From Atopsyche davidsoni (lineage: Eukaryota; Arthropoda; Insecta; Trichoptera; Hydrobiosidae): 64,000 nucleotides of DNA. Made by a program: the position numbers and the translations under genes. Shown piece after piece: positions 12,259 to 25,300 of this stretch. Position 1 is the stretch's first letter. The number at the start of each line of letters is the position of its first letter. A model generated the notes under the pieces. The model was not told the origin of the DNA and searched no databases. It was given only the letters and a program-made list of their open reading frames with translations. Where the stretch lies: NCBI GenBank assembly GCA_022113835.1, contig JAILWY010000019.1, positions 4,302,001 to 4,366,000 of the forward strand, written 5' to 3'.

Positions 12259-13396
12259 GATGTAAATATACATTAAATATTAAAATTAAAAAAATTATGT
12301 GTCAATTTGTGTGTGTGAACATTTTAAGTTAGAGGTAAAAAATTCACCGAAAGTGATACGAAACGCTTCGAGTTGCTGATTAGTCCGCGCGGAAACGGTC
12401 TCGAGCGCAAAGGGTTAAGTAGGTTTATGTAGGAAAAAGAGCATGTTTTACTTTTATATAAAATATTTTTGTTTTATTAACCAATGGCTTGAATGAAAAT
12501 TTTATTTTAGTTGTGTTTTATTAGGATATTATTTTTCTGTGATGATAGCCTTGGTTGTTTCTTGAAGGAAATCATCTTCAACCTAAAAAATATTGATCTT
12601 TAGTTAGCATAGTTTTGTATTCTCATAAGTTTTTCTTGAATGGGGATACACTCTAAGAGCTTAGATGGCCTGAAAAATTGAGATTTTGTGATCGGACTTC
12701 GAGACAAATAAAGTTCAGTGTTTACAATTCAAAGCATAATATTACATAATTGTATGCTCACAATACTCACATTCATCTGCTCTTCACAATCAATTCTTAT
12801 AAAAAACTGGAAGTACGACCTATGATATTATCTCAAAGAATGAGAAACCACCAGCCTCCACAATAAACCCAAATTCTCAAAGAAATGCTATATGGACATT
12901 GTTAGAAAACAACGAATATCAACTTAAACTGCATAGCAATGGACGAAGAAACTGTTCAAAAGATGGACATATTATTTTATAAATTTTATTTAATGATTAG
13001 TTGGGGTATTTATAAGGGGAACCTACAGAATCTACAGTGAAGAAACCTATATACCAATTATTAAATGACTTTTATTTGGCATATGTAGATGATTTCTAAC
13101 ACAATTTAATTTTATGTGTTCAAATATATGAATGCTTTACATAAATCATCTTATTGAAGTACATCTTATTGAAAAGTGAATATTAGCAAATTTTGACAAT
13201 TTCTCAGCAATGGGAGTAAAGAATAAGTCTTTTATGAAAGAGCTTAGATAATAGTACCAATTTGTCATCAATAATACTAAGCAGTTATTAGCGAAATAAT
13301 AAAATGAACTTGGTAAAACAAGAATGATAAAAATTAACTAGCCTACTTTCATATCAAATAAATACTTTGTATAAAAATTACAAAATCGAATTATTT

Positions 13397-13402
13397 TTTA
13401 TT
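13397..13402 (-). terminator. Candidate poly(A) signal of the DRC8 gene
   Basis: TTTATT on the plus strand, i.e. AATAAA on the transcribed strand, about 320 bases after the stop codon. Other A/T-rich variants exist nearby, so the choice is tentative. Confidence 0.3.
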
Positions 13403-13719
13403 GAAACTATTAGTTTTATAAGTCGATAGCAGATTGTTCCTCTTCTTCTCGGAGAAGAGCTTCTGGTATATAGCCATAGAATACAGCAAATAATGAAATT
13501 TCTTTAACTATAAACATAGGGACTTTTCTGATAGAAAGCCTGGCTTCCTAATTGCAATACTGTACCTTATTCTAAGTTTACTGAAGGGTATCTTTTTCAG
13601 ACATTATGAATTTTACATGAATCTGCAATAGATTTGTTACACAAATACCTACTATAATTGATACTTTCAAAACATCTCCTGCATCAATCAAATATGTACT
13701 TAATAAATACATAAAAACC

Positions 13720-16700
13720 TTAAATGTCTTCATCGTCTTCGTCAAACACAAAGGCTTTTTTCTTTACAACAGGTGGAGTTATGGGCTTAACAAAATTTTT
13801 AGCCAGATCATAGAGTTCAAACGAAGGTACCTTTTATTAAATAAAATGATAAATAAATGATCAACAGATAATATAATTAGCACTTTATGGATAGTTAAGT
13901 TGTTGAGGAGTATGTGATTTTAGTGGTTATCACCAAAAGTATTTATCAAATTTAATGTTGCCTTTTTAATTTAATGAATTTTGAAAGAAATTCACTGAAG
14001 CTCATCGATGATAATTTTTTAGTGTGTCTAGATTTTGTCAATCAGTGAATTAATTCAGAAAATTTAACTAAAATGTACCTGCTTATTAATAATTATTTTA
14101 AGAGGTTGTGTTTACATTTACTTAACTAATCCTACTTGCAGAGAGTTAATTAAATATGATCGCTCGTATATTCATTCCATTGGCTATAAATATTTGATGA
14201 ATTATATCGTATTGCTCCACTTGTTAAATGAAAGATATCCTCGTTTAACAAGTCAATTGGTAAAGAAATACTAATGTCTTAAAAAACACAAACCAGGGTG
14301 CGGCTTAATACCTCAAGGTCTTCTTACATTCTTATTTTATTATAAGTACTTGCTTTCATCAATTAATACACAATAGAAAAACTATTAATTGTTTCAATAA
14401 TCAATATAGTACATAACAGAGAGTACTTGGTGGAATTCCATTTTAATATTTTAAATAAAATAATTGAGTGATTTTTACTTGAGAGTGATTAATACTAGTG
14501 AGAATAGGTTTTTATAGTATCATCATCACCTCATGGAATAAGTTTACTTGTCAATTTAATACATACCATTATTTGATTGATGTAATATTCATATGGAATA
14601 TTATCAGTCGCTGGATTAATTGCAATTTGCATCATGTCATCATACTCCTCCTAGAAGAACATTGGCTATAGCAAAACATTTATATATTTTAAACAACACA
14701 TCATGCAATAAGTTTATTGATTTCTTATTCCACACAGTTTTGAAGAAACAAAGTTATTTTTAATTTTTTTGAATGAAAGATTTTCCAAAGAGTTTGTATC
14801 AATTCCTCATTTGCATTTATTAGGTTGTTCAGAAAGTAATTTCTTTTTTTTCTAAACAGAGGTCTTAATTGTATTTTTAACAGCCAACTTCACACTAAAG
14901 TCGCATAATCATTATATATTTTGATAACTAATATAACAAGGCTTGCTTGTGAAAAAGTTTGATTGATTCTAAGCAGAAGTTTTTGGTTGGTGCTCTTTCA
15001 AATATATAATAAAATAAGCAGCATTTTCGGCATATTTAACTTTTTTACTATCGAATAGAAAAAAATGCTGTTCAAGCAAGAAAAAAATATCTGATATGTA
15101 TGTAAAGATGTAATGACAGAACGCAAGTGCCAAAACAAGTTTTTGATGAATGTTTGATGTGATCCACGTTTTGGAAGGCCAGTTGAAGCTGATGAAGACA
15201 TTAATTGATGCAAACCGGCAAATAACAACTATTGAGATCGCTGAAAGATTAAATTTATCAAATTCAACCGATCATAATGCTTTGAAGGCCTAGGTTAAAT
15301 TTCAAAGCTGGGTTCTTCATGTTCTGATGGAAAAAAATTTGTGCCGTCGCATTGATCTTTATGATTTGCTTCTCAACCGTCAAGAAAATGATCAATTTTT
15401 TCAGCGCATCATCACTGGAGAGGAGAAATGGGTTGTCTTCAAGAATGTTAAAATGTGAAACGCAAAGATCAAGGAGTAAAAAAGGTGAACCAGCTCAAAG
15501 CACTTCGAAAGCCGATATTCATCAAAAAGATATAATGCTGTCTGTTTGGTAGGATTTCAAAGGAATCATTTTTGTTAACATCTACTGGACAACATAACGT
15601 TCAATTCTGAAGTGTACTGTCATCAGCTGGACAAATTAAATGATTCACTTAAACAGAAAAGGCCAGAATTGATCAATAGAAAAGGTGTAGTGTTCCACCA
15701 AGATAATGCGAGACCTCAACAAGTTTAGTAGCTCGCCAAAACCTTTTTGAGTTTGAATGTGAATACTGCCACACCCACCATATTTTCCAGATTTGGCACC
15801 TTCTGATTATTATTTTTTCCGGTCTCTACAAACTTTTTTAACACGGTAAAACCTTTACTTCAAATGAGGAGGTCAAAAATCACCAGGATTGGTTTTTTGC
15901 TAGCAAAGAACAAAAATTTTATGAACGTAGAATCATGCTACTGCCATGAAGATTGCAAAAAGTATTGGACCTAAATGGACAATTTATAATAAAATAAAAT
16001 ATTTATTGACTTTAAAAAAATCTTCTTTCATTTTCGTAAAAAAAACGCAGTTACTTTCCGAACCACTCATATTTACATAAAGCATACGGATTAACTAAAA
16101 TGTTCAGGGCAAAAAAACCACGTAATATAACGCTTAAGTTTCTCGGTTTAATAATGCCAATGTGAAAGGTTGGTGAAACTGGTCACCAATAAAATTAAAC
16201 ATGTGGAGAAATCACAAATGTATTTTTTTTAAATATATATATACTGTACATACCTGAGTGAATTGTTCTCCTTCTTCCATGATGAGCTTTGTGATTTTCT
16301 CTTTGGTAATATATCCTCTGTTTTCTTTATCTAAGACTCTAAAAGCTGCCAGCAGAGTGTCAGCATCAGCTGGACAAAACCTGTATTTTGTATGACTAAA
16401 TAAAAAGTGCATATTGTATGGATATCTTCATCATCACCGAATCAGACAAGTTTAACCCTGTTATTCTATTCCCCTCTACTATAGGATTTTATCGTTCGGG
16501 TCAATAAAACCCGTACTATAAAATTAAGGTTTTTAGACATTATGCTCCAAAGATAATTGACAAAGATTTATTACATTAATTATTATTTATACATTATTCA
16601 ATCAAAAGAAAACTAAAAAAAATAAATATATTTAAAAAACGGATTCATCAATATTTACACATTTTGGGCAGAAATATGTTTTATGGAATCGACAAATATG

Positions 16701-18029
16701 CTTTGTGCACATCGAACACCTAATATTAGTTAAGTTCATTTTATGTCATTTAGATCAATCGAAAAAGATATAATAAAATACACAAATATAGAAGGAAATT
16801 GTGTTTATGAAGACAATTGTCAAAATTTAAAGAGTGCTATATTTCTAGCTTACGTTGGACTATGATTATTGTCTGATGTATGTAAATATTATGACGAATC
16901 CACGAAAAGGCTGTGAAATAGTGACACCAGTCATAATACTTTCCGAGCAACTCGATGTTCTTCCAAAATTATATAACCCATTTGAAAATGTGATCGTAGA
17001 TTAACAAAAAAAAGGGTGTAGTTTTAAATTTACTAATCAAAATCAATATACAACAAGAGCTTTTTTGAGAAATCACACACTGAATAATTAGAATTACTGA
17101 TCTTCCTTTTTTCATTTGATTTATTGAATACCCAAGTCATTTAGAATATCTTTTTTTTTCAATATCAATAATTTTTTGGTTGAATAAATTGATTTTACCT
17201 GCGTTCATATAACTTCTGACACATATAGGGCAAGAACAATGAAAGATGAACACTTCCAGATACTTCTTTGTCTTCAGTTGCTATCAAAACCTCTTGAATT
17301 TCTTCCTCTGATGGACAGCAACCTATTTCCAATGGCAAATATGAATATGTTATAGTCATAGTGAATATATAAAAGACCTTTAATTTAAAAAAAAGCAGTT
17401 AAAAATTGCACAATAATGAATTCATACCTAAAGATCTAAGTATAGTGCCAATCTCTCTAACATCAACAGCTTGTTTTAGAGAGTGATCAAACACTTCAAA
17501 AGCTTCTGCTATTTTACGTTCCAATTCGTTGTTAATTTCAACTAAAATTAAAGAAATTATAATGTCTATCTAAAATAACTTTACAACAATCATTATTACC
17601 AAAGAAATGTGAATAAAATTCAGAGAATTATCTTCATTCAATGAAATTCATTGATTAAATGTATTTTTACACTTCATTTAAAAGATTTATGAAGTAAAAT
17701 TGAAGCAATGTAATTGAAATCACAATTTTTTAAAGTAATTTATTGTAGTGGAATAATACTTCCAAAATATAATGTAGAAATTTTTAGTGTGCAAGTACTA
17801 TAGTACTCGCAAACTGGTAATCTTCAAGAAATGCATTATTTATATCGCAATTCAGGATCATATTTTTAAAATTACCTTTGTGCAAACTGCTAAGCAACAT
17901 AAAATCAATGCTAGTTTAGAGGTTAATTTTATTAAAAGGAATTACAGCTTTCGGATATAGACAGTAATAATTTGTAAACAGTAAAAAATTTGAATGTATA
18001 TTATTACCTTTAGGTGGATCGTTAGCCAT
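13720..18029 (-). CDS. EFCAB2: EF-hand protein, EFCAB2 / dynein regulatory complex subunit 8
   Basis: A complete six-exon gene: 18008-18029, 17428-17541, 17199-17322, 16254-16380, 14567-14650 and 13720-13830. Phases join without a break to 193 residues. The protein begins MANDPPKVEINNELERKIAE and ends VVKKKAFVFDEDDEDI. It has a calmodulin-like fold with two lobes, one in exon 2 (EAFEVFDHSLKQAVDVREIG) and one in exon 4 (AAFRVLDKENRGYITKEKI). The loop residues depart from the calcium-binding consensus (Glu and Arg at loop positions 3 and 5 in the exon 4 loop), so calcium binding is doubtful. DRC8 is a subunit of the nexin-dynein regulatory complex of motile axonemes; in an insect this suggests sperm flagella or chordotonal cilia. 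It is divergently paired with the hnRNP U-like gene. A mariner remnant lies in intron 4. Confidence 0.82.
14424..14486 (-). repeat. Dispersed repeat (GGAATTCCACC family), minus copy
   Basis: The complement reads AAAATCACTCAATTATTTTA, then TTTAAAATATTAAAATGGAA and TTCCACCAAGTACTCT. It is nearly identical to 26524-26579, with a more diverged relative at 18495-18535. It lies in a DRC8 intron. Confidence 0.55.
14820..16071 (+). mobile_element. Degenerate mariner (Tc1/mariner) transposon
   Basis: Ends read TTAGGTTGTTCAGAAAGTAA on the left and, complemented, TGAGTGGTTCGGAAAGTAAC on the right: imperfect inverted repeats of about 25 bp. At about 1.25 kb it is the usual mariner size. The transposase is recognisable in pieces across frames: ITGEEKWVVFKN near 15410, CHTHHIFQIWHL near 15770, then KTFTSNEEVKNH and FFASKEQKFYERRIM near 15850-15930. 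Many stops and shifts make it inactive. It is inserted in intron 4 of the DRC8 gene, whose strand is opposite. Confidence 0.8.
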
Positions 18030-18234
18030 TTTATAATTTAATCTCAGAATAAAAAAAAATTCTAATGGGTCAAGCTTGTGATTAAATTTGAACATAAATA
18101 AATATTTGACATACTTCTGTTGCTAAGCAAAATAAAACTACTAATCTAGGAAATAACATGTCAAGTGAAAGCACATAGATGTTATTATATTATTAACTTG
18201 TTACTTACCAATCTTATATGTATGTAAATTAATA

Positions 18235-18240
<6 letters not shown>

Positions 18241-18296
<56 letters not shown>
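18241..18296. repeat. (TA)n microsatellite
   Basis: About 56 bases of pure alternating AT, bounded by ATATGT on the left and GATT on the right. Confidence 0.9.
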
Positions 18297-18299
<3 letters not shown>

Positions 18300-18357
18300 T
18301 AATTACACTACACTATTTTCAAAATTAGAATTCAGCATAAATTTATGCTTAGTGAGA

Positions 18358-18399
18358 TGGTCACCAACCTCCTCTGAGGAGAGGCACCCGATGAAGAAG

Positions 18400-18434
<35 letters not shown>

Positions 18435-18530
18435 AACAGCGATAGATCGACGAAACCGGTTACAGATAAAAACAAAAACACAAAATCAAAATGGAACTTC
18501 ACCAAATACTTTTTGTAATAAATATTGAAA
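18358..18530 (+). repeat. Dispersed repeat with hammerhead-like halves, copy 2, split by a TA microsatellite
   Basis: It contains the block CACCAACCTCCTCTGAGGAG shared with 8529-8546, then CCGATGAAGAAG, a (TA)n tract of about 34 bases, then ATCGACGAAACCGGTTACAG. GATGA ... GAAAC is the layout of a hammerhead core with the microsatellite sitting in the stem II position. The 3' part (AAAATGGAACTTCACCAAAT) is related to the repeats at 14424 and 26524. Confidence 0.4.
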
Positions 18531-19241
18531 ATATCTTATTTTACGTATTTTTTTCATGCGAAAAATTTGATAATTGAGATGAAAGCAAATTGACATTTTT
18601 TTTTCACTGTCTAAGCTTTATTGACTTAGATTTTTTGGTATTGAGGATTATCGTTCAGTCGTTATTTGAAAATTCAAGTTTTTATTCTTCTAGGTCATTT
18701 CTTATTTTTAAGGTCCAATTTCTTACCTATCACAAATTTGTTTTTAACAAGTTTTTTAAGTAATTTTGATATTATAAAATATAATTATATCACAGATAAT
18801 TTTGAAATTCTAAAAAAAAATATTTACCATTACTATGAGCTTATATATATTTACCTATCACAAAAATAAATGCATAAAATATTATTATATGTATCTATAG
18901 GTATCTAAGCGAGCAAGATGTTGGCTTTTATTTCTTTATATCTTTAAAATTCGTAAACCTAAATAACCGGAAAAGGCAAACAACGATTCTTATTGGACAA
19001 AACATAGCGTCTAGCGTGACGGTAAACCAATGAGCGTTCTCCTTGGTAATAGTAGTGAAGCACGGAATTCTGTTTTCCGTCCGCCATATTCGTTGGCAAC
19101 TGCGCAGCGAGCGGGCTGTCGTAGTCCACAGTCTGTTGCAGAGTCAGTTGTGTTTTACAATTCTAGCCGAACGGCTTTGTTTTTAGTCCACGAATTTATA
19201 CATGTTAAAAACCCTGTAAAATTGTTCATTTATTATACATT

Positions 19242-19371
19242 ATGGACCCCGCTAAGATGAAAGTTGTTGAGCTAAGGGCCGAGTTGAGTGCCCTCGGCTT
19301 AGATTCGAAGGGAAATAAAGCGGTACTCGTTGATCGCCTTAAGAATGCCTTGGATTGTGATTCCAGTCGTG
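19242..19371 (+). CDS. HNRNPU: hnRNP U-like exon 1: SAP domain
   Basis: The start ATG at 19242 opens directly into a SAP motif: [20 protein letters not shown], then [17 protein letters not shown]. The helix-turn-helix pattern Leu-x3-Leu-x2-Leu-Gly-x3-Lys-Gly-x-Lys-x2-Leu-x2-Arg-Leu is complete. SAP domains bind AT-rich scaffold-attachment DNA. A GTAAGT donor follows. The tight placement of the motif at the N terminus matches the family and supports this start. Confidence 0.93.
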
Positions 19372-22300
19372 GTAAGTTTATCTCCTTTATTTGCTCACTA
19401 TGCTTGGAATTATTCACCAATTGTGAGAGCGCTTTTTTAAATATTAAAATTTGTTTGTATCTTTGTTAGCGTGCCTTTCCCGCTCAGATAATGGTTCGCC
19501 GGTTGCGAAATTAGCATATTTGCAAATTCGGCGTTTTCATTAAAAATATGTTGGTTTTTATGTAATGAACTATTGCTGCGGAATTTCTGTGTTATATTAT
19601 ATGCATATTTTATGGCGATGTCAAATAAAAATGTTTTAATAATCTAGATTTAGCTGTTTGATAACGCCGTATGAGTGACGCTCCCGTCAAATCTATAATT
19701 GTAGGTTGGTTTTAATGTTGCCGAGTGTAGTTATTATTCATTCGCTTTTTCGACTTGGGGCCTCTATATGTAAACAAATTCAAAATTGGGCTACTTAAAA
19801 CAAATTCACCCGCGAGTTTGCATGCGTTATATTGTTTTAAATGGAGACTCACAGCCTTCACCTTCAAATGATTGCTATTTATCTGCACAGGCATGGCAAA
19901 TGTAGATCGAATTTACTGCAGAAAAGTTGTTTCCTATGGTTATATGCAAAAAAATATTCTGTAATGGAATTGGATTATCAAAGAGTCAATACAGTGTGCT
20001 TAACAAATGCTCGGATGTTAGTGTTCTGGTTAGGTTAGGTGTTGGATAATAAAGGATTTAAAAAAAGGAATCATAAGAACATAAGTGATTAGAAAATAAT
20101 AACTTCTACTTGATTTTTAATTCACACACTTAGTTATTGCTTATAATAAAAATTACTATTTTGCTCCATGCACCAAAATAGCAATTGATTTAGTTAAATG
20201 TAAGCATTTTTTTGTTGTTGTATCTCTGATTGCGGTAAAGTTTTAAATTTATAATTTTTGTCTTCCTACACTACAAATTTACATGTGAACATATAAATAA
20301 TATCACCAGTTACAATTCAATAATCAACACCTATTTGAGTTGTAAATTAAATTGGTTTATAAATATTATGTAGCGAGAATTACTATTATTAATATAAGTT
20401 AAAAATTATATATATATATCTACCTTGTAATTATGAATGTTGTAAATAGAATTTTCTATTTTACTTTATCTATTACTATTTCTATATTACTTTGTCATAT
20501 TTGCATATAAAGATTTAAATTCTCACTCAGTTGCTGAGTTATGGTGGTTAAGTTGGATACGGTTCTAGGCAACAATAGTAGAATGGGACTTTGAGTTCTA
20601 CCTGTGTCTCTAATAAATATGAATAATGAATTCAATGAAGATGGCAGGCTATCGTTGCAATTAATCTTGTCCATTTAAGCAGCATTTGAATGATTTTGGT
20701 ATGTTGTGTAATACTGGTGCTCATTTCCTTCAATAGCGGAACCAGTCACAATCATAGACACATCGACAGAGGATGTGGAAGAAGAGGAGTCCGCTGGACG
20801 GAGTCGTCGCCAGAGTGCTGTGCGTCGCTCTCGACCAGGCCCTGCGAGTCGAACACGTCGTCGTCTTTCTTCTGCCGAGCCCACTACTCCCGGCCCATCC
20901 AGGGTAACACATTGCTGCTTCAATTCCATCACCCTTTTATTATATCCCGATAATCCAGTTCTTCACTACCCAATACTACATTACATTCAGTTACAAAAAG
21001 AATAAGCAATCGGCAACAGCCATGAATGTACTTAGACATTCCGTGGCAGCGTATTGCGACAGCTTGATTTTGATATTATGTACATTCATGTGCTGCCTAG
21101 TATTTTTATGCAGCATTTTGTTAAATCCTTCTCATAAATATTGGTTGGCACGCGGTTTTTCTTTTAAAATATACATAATTTATATTGTTAATATTAATTA
21201 ATTATAACAACCAATATATAACAGAATAGTATTTATATAAATTTCATTTTATTTTCACATTTAAATTTTATATAGACAATAAATAGAGCTGAATTATAAA
21301 AAAAAAAAACTACCTTTTTATTTTCAGACATGAAATATACATATTTTTTTATTTGGAGATAAAAATCTCACCCCAAAAATTCATTATGATACATATGTTA
21401 GTAATATGATAAAATCATTTACATACTATTTTACTCACGCTGCATGCGGTTTATTGTATGTACAACTATCAAAATATTGCTACGCGCTACTTATTTAACT
21501 ATTTTAAAAACTAAAAGTATTTTATGACTTACGTAATCTTTTAATTATTAATTCATAACAGTCATCACGGAGGGATCCCGATTCCACCGGAACACCGGCC
21601 AAGCCGAATGCCGATTGCGAGCAACTTCTTAAGATATTGGATGGAGGGGAGTCTGGCTCTGATGGGGAATCAATTTTGTCAGATTCGAAGGCTGCCAGGT
21701 ATGATTGCTTATTAAAAGTGATTTTGCTCTCAAATGCAAGACCATTATGAGTGTAAAACATTATATGATGTTAATATTTATTTTTTAGCCCTAAACCAGA
21801 ATCAAAATCTAGCTTGGAGCCAATTGAAGAAGTCAAAGTGACTGAAGTTGCTTCTGACGACGAAATGGAATTACAATCACCAATCAAGGTTCAACCACGA
21901 GATGTTCTTAATGAGCCTGTTGTACTAAAGGAAGATCAAGAGTTGATCCAAGAATCATTCCCACCCAATTCGACATTCTCTGTCTCTTCACCTGCTCAGT
22001 CATTCTCCCCAAAGGAAGATGTTAAAGAGTCCAAGATGGAATCAATTCCAGAAGCTTCATCTGAACCTATCCCAGTCATACCTGTTCAATCTTCCCAGAT
22101 TCAGGCTTTAGAGACAGCCCCAATTGAAGAAAACAAACAAGATATTATGGTCGAACAAGTTAAGGTCAATCCAGTTGATGACACAGTCACAGGTAATGAT
22201 TTAATAGCTTTTTGAAAATTTAGTATGTTTTATGAGCTTTAATTTGGGTCTATTTTTGGTAGAGCCTTGTTAATTATTAATTTTTCATGATGACTTATTT

Positions 22301-25300
22301 ATTTGATTTCAATTTCATATTTCTGATTTTTAAATATATTACTATATTAATTGTTTTTTTTCTGTTCCCAAATTTAATTTTGGAAAAATACAAAATGTTT
22401 ATATTTAATTACCTGTCTATTAAGTTCTGATTGTTTTTTTAACAAATTTATTAAAACATTTTTTTACTTAACCAATATTTGAAAAATTATCTATGATTGG
22501 AACATCTTTTCTTGACTTTCATGTGTTTTTTTTATAGTGGAAAATATAAGTTTTATTTTAGATTTATATTTGTTGGATTTGTGTTTATTTTGTTGAATAC
22601 AATATATTCCATTTTTATTCCATTATTATACCTGGTGATTATTTAACTTTTTCTTTTTTATAGAAGAAATGGAAATGGCCAACGATGAAAAGGTCGATGC
22701 TATCCCAGAGACTACAAAGGTTTTTGAAGATGTTGAAATGAAAGACGAGGAGGAGACCAAAAGTGATGTTCTAAAACATGATCTAGAAAAGAAAGACGAA
22801 AAGTCAAGGGATGAAGTGCCTGGAGAAAAAAAAGAGCAGGTAAAACATTGTTTTAGGCTCAAAACTTAATAATTTAAGGAATGAGATTTTATTTATATTA
22901 GAATAAATATGAATAAAACGTTTTCTACGTATTCATTTTACTGCTTTCCTGAATATTATAACTAATTTCTGGAGACAAATTTACATTGATCTGGTCTTTG
23001 ATTTAGATAATGTTATTAAAATTATATATATCGGCACTTAGTTATATTAACTATCTTAATTATATTAACATTTTTCTTTATTAGGAATCCGGCGGACGTC
23101 GAGATCGTGACCGCAGAAAGCGAGACAAGCAAAGTCGTTGGAGTAATTCTCACCATGTTGATGTATGTATTTAATCTTGAAAAATTATATATGTAGAAAA
23201 TATTGATATCTAAGATATCAACGTAGAGAAAGACTTGACTTTGGCACTAAACTGCGAATGAATTCTTCTTAGTGAATGTTAACATACTTAAAATACCATT
23301 GTTCTGTCATTAATCTAGTCATGTTATTCTTATATTATGTAGGCCAAGAAACACACGCTACCGATATGTATTGCATAATTTTTATTTAATTTTACCATAT
23401 TCATTATGTTGATTTTACAGATAATTTTTCTTAAATTTTAAATACAAACTGTTTTAATTATTGTCTTGACCAATTGTTCTTTCATTTCTACACCCCTAGG
23501 ACTACTAGCAGAAGGTAAGTCAGGTACTAGTATCTTATATGCAGACTACAATAACTACTCTATGGGAACTTAATATTCCTGCTAAATATTTCAAATTAAC
23601 ATATATGGAATTACCGGAAAATACACATTTTAGAAGGTTCTTCAACATTTGACATCTTGGTTTTTTTTGATGTCATTTACCTGTTTCATTTAGCAAAATT
23701 TTAATTGACTCGATGATTTCATCAACATCAACAATAGATTCTCTTGACAACATCCTCGCTTAGCTCCGGCCATACATTCTTCCATACTTTTATCTTATTT
23801 CGTTTCACGAAAGATTGATTTTGTTATTATTTCAAAAATGTAATGAATTATTAGAGGAAATTCTTCATTAAAATATTATAGTATGCTTGATCCATAGGTT
23901 AGATTATCGAAATTGTATTTAGCAGTAGGAAAATCATTTATTCCAGAACGCACATTAAGTTGGACAAATGCATTGGATGGCTTGAAGCATTATCAGTCAA
24001 TAGTAAAGCTTTCGATTCTAGTTTTTTAAATTCCCAGGTGTTTACCATAAAAAATGTTTGATTTCAGGATTTTAATCCCAATACTGCCTCGTAATACTAA
24101 AACAGTGTTAAGTAGAGCAGCATTAAGCAGGATCTTTCTGTTTTATTGATAATCTAGCATCAAATATTGAAATGATATAATTATGTTTTAAAGGACCACA
24201 TTAATGTTTTTAAAAAAAATTATATTATGACCACTCTTTGTGCCAAACGTATTATTTTAAAATTTTAGGAAGATGAAGAGGATTCACGCAGTTATGGGCG
24301 TGGCAGCTCTGCAAGCAAGAGGCAGCGTGATTCATCTCCAAGGAGGAAGTCTCCGTCGCGTTGTGTTGAGCCAGAAATTCCTGCTAACAAAGTTTCCTTG
24401 TCATGGTGTAAGTATAAATTAATGTATCCATATGAGATGAACTCACTTATACTTAGTGACTCACTTTTGTTGTATTTTTGCAGATGATAGTGATCTTAAT
24501 TTGGTCATAAAAGGGCCCGATATGAACTGGGGCACCCCTCTCACTGATGGAGGTTTTGGTTATTGCTGGGCAGGAGCCCGCGCCTCTCACGGAGTCTCTG
24601 ATGGAAGGGTTTGTTATGAGGTAAAGGTGTATTATTGTTGTAGGACTACTAATTAGAAATAAAATTTGTATCTTATAAATGAAAAAAATATCATCAATTT
24701 TTCCAGATAAAACTGCAAGAACTGATGACTTCCTCAGAAGGGTGCACGCCTAGTTTCCGTGTAGGCTGGTCTGCTCTCATCTCTTCTTTACATCTTGGTG
24801 AGTATACTTGTTATTATCCACGTGCGTATATTTGTTATTATCTACGTGCGTATGTTTGTTATTCTCTAGGTGCGTATATTTGTTCTGTACCAAAATATTT
24901 ATTACCTCCGGTGATTGTGTTCAGGTGAGGATAAACTTTCTTGGGGGTATTGCAATTCCGCTCAAAAGGCAAACAACAGTCAATTTGAAGAGTATGGTGT
25001 TGAACTGGCTCAGGGCGATGTCATTGGTGTTTATTTGGTAAGGCTTAAAAAATAGATTAAAATGAACTAAGTTACTTTAAAAATGTGATTTATTTAAACC
25101 TAGTGTGTATTTAATTAAATTTATCATGCCTTCACAGGATTTGGAATCCACACCGTGCACTATGTCCTATACTGTAAATGGTTTTTCTCAAGGAACTGCC
25201 TTTGAATTTGAGAAGTCTTTACTGCAAGATGCTGCACTGTTTCCTCATGTGCTCTCCAAGAATTGTATTTTTATTGCCAACTTTGGACACCAAGAACATA

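Larger units (their letters stand above)
11376..12414 (+). mobile_element. piggyBac-like element, internally deleted
   Basis: Flanked on both sides by TTAA (11372-11375 and 12415-12418), the piggyBac target duplication. Terminal inverted repeats begin CCCTTTGCACTCGAGA on the left and CCCTTTGCGCTCGAGACC on the complemented right end. Only the C-terminal part of the transposase frame remains (11908-12258). At 1039 bp it is well under half the usual length of an autonomous element, so it is a deletion derivative. It lies intergenically between the hnRNP L and DRC8 genes. Confidence 0.85.
9421..13719. other. Intergenic region, hnRNP L 5' end to DRC8 3' end
   Basis: AT-rich DNA with no gene that I recognise. 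It contains a decayed coding fragment at 10880-11130 and a piggyBac-like element at 11376-12414. From 12419 to 13719 I see only AT-rich sequence, including the probable 3' UTR of the DRC8 gene. Confidence 0.5.
18030..19241. promoter_or_regulatory. Divergent intergenic region between DRC8 and hnRNP U-like genes
   Basis: 1.2 kb separates the two start codons. It contains two TA microsatellites (18241-18296 and 18401-18434), a dispersed repeat copy (18358-18530), and from about 19010 a GC-richer promoter-like stretch that includes CCGCCATATTC near 19080, resembling a YY1/Pho-type site. The last part is probably the 5' UTR of the hnRNP U-like gene. Promoter assignment is by position and composition. 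Confidence 0.45.

Noticed and set aside
15352..15552. Open frame in the mariner remnant
   Set aside because: It is not in the transposase frame; the transposase itself is broken by stops and shifts.
20028..20041. GGTTAGGTTAGG as a telomere-like array
   Set aside because: Only two units; such short runs are common in insect DNA and carry no meaning here.
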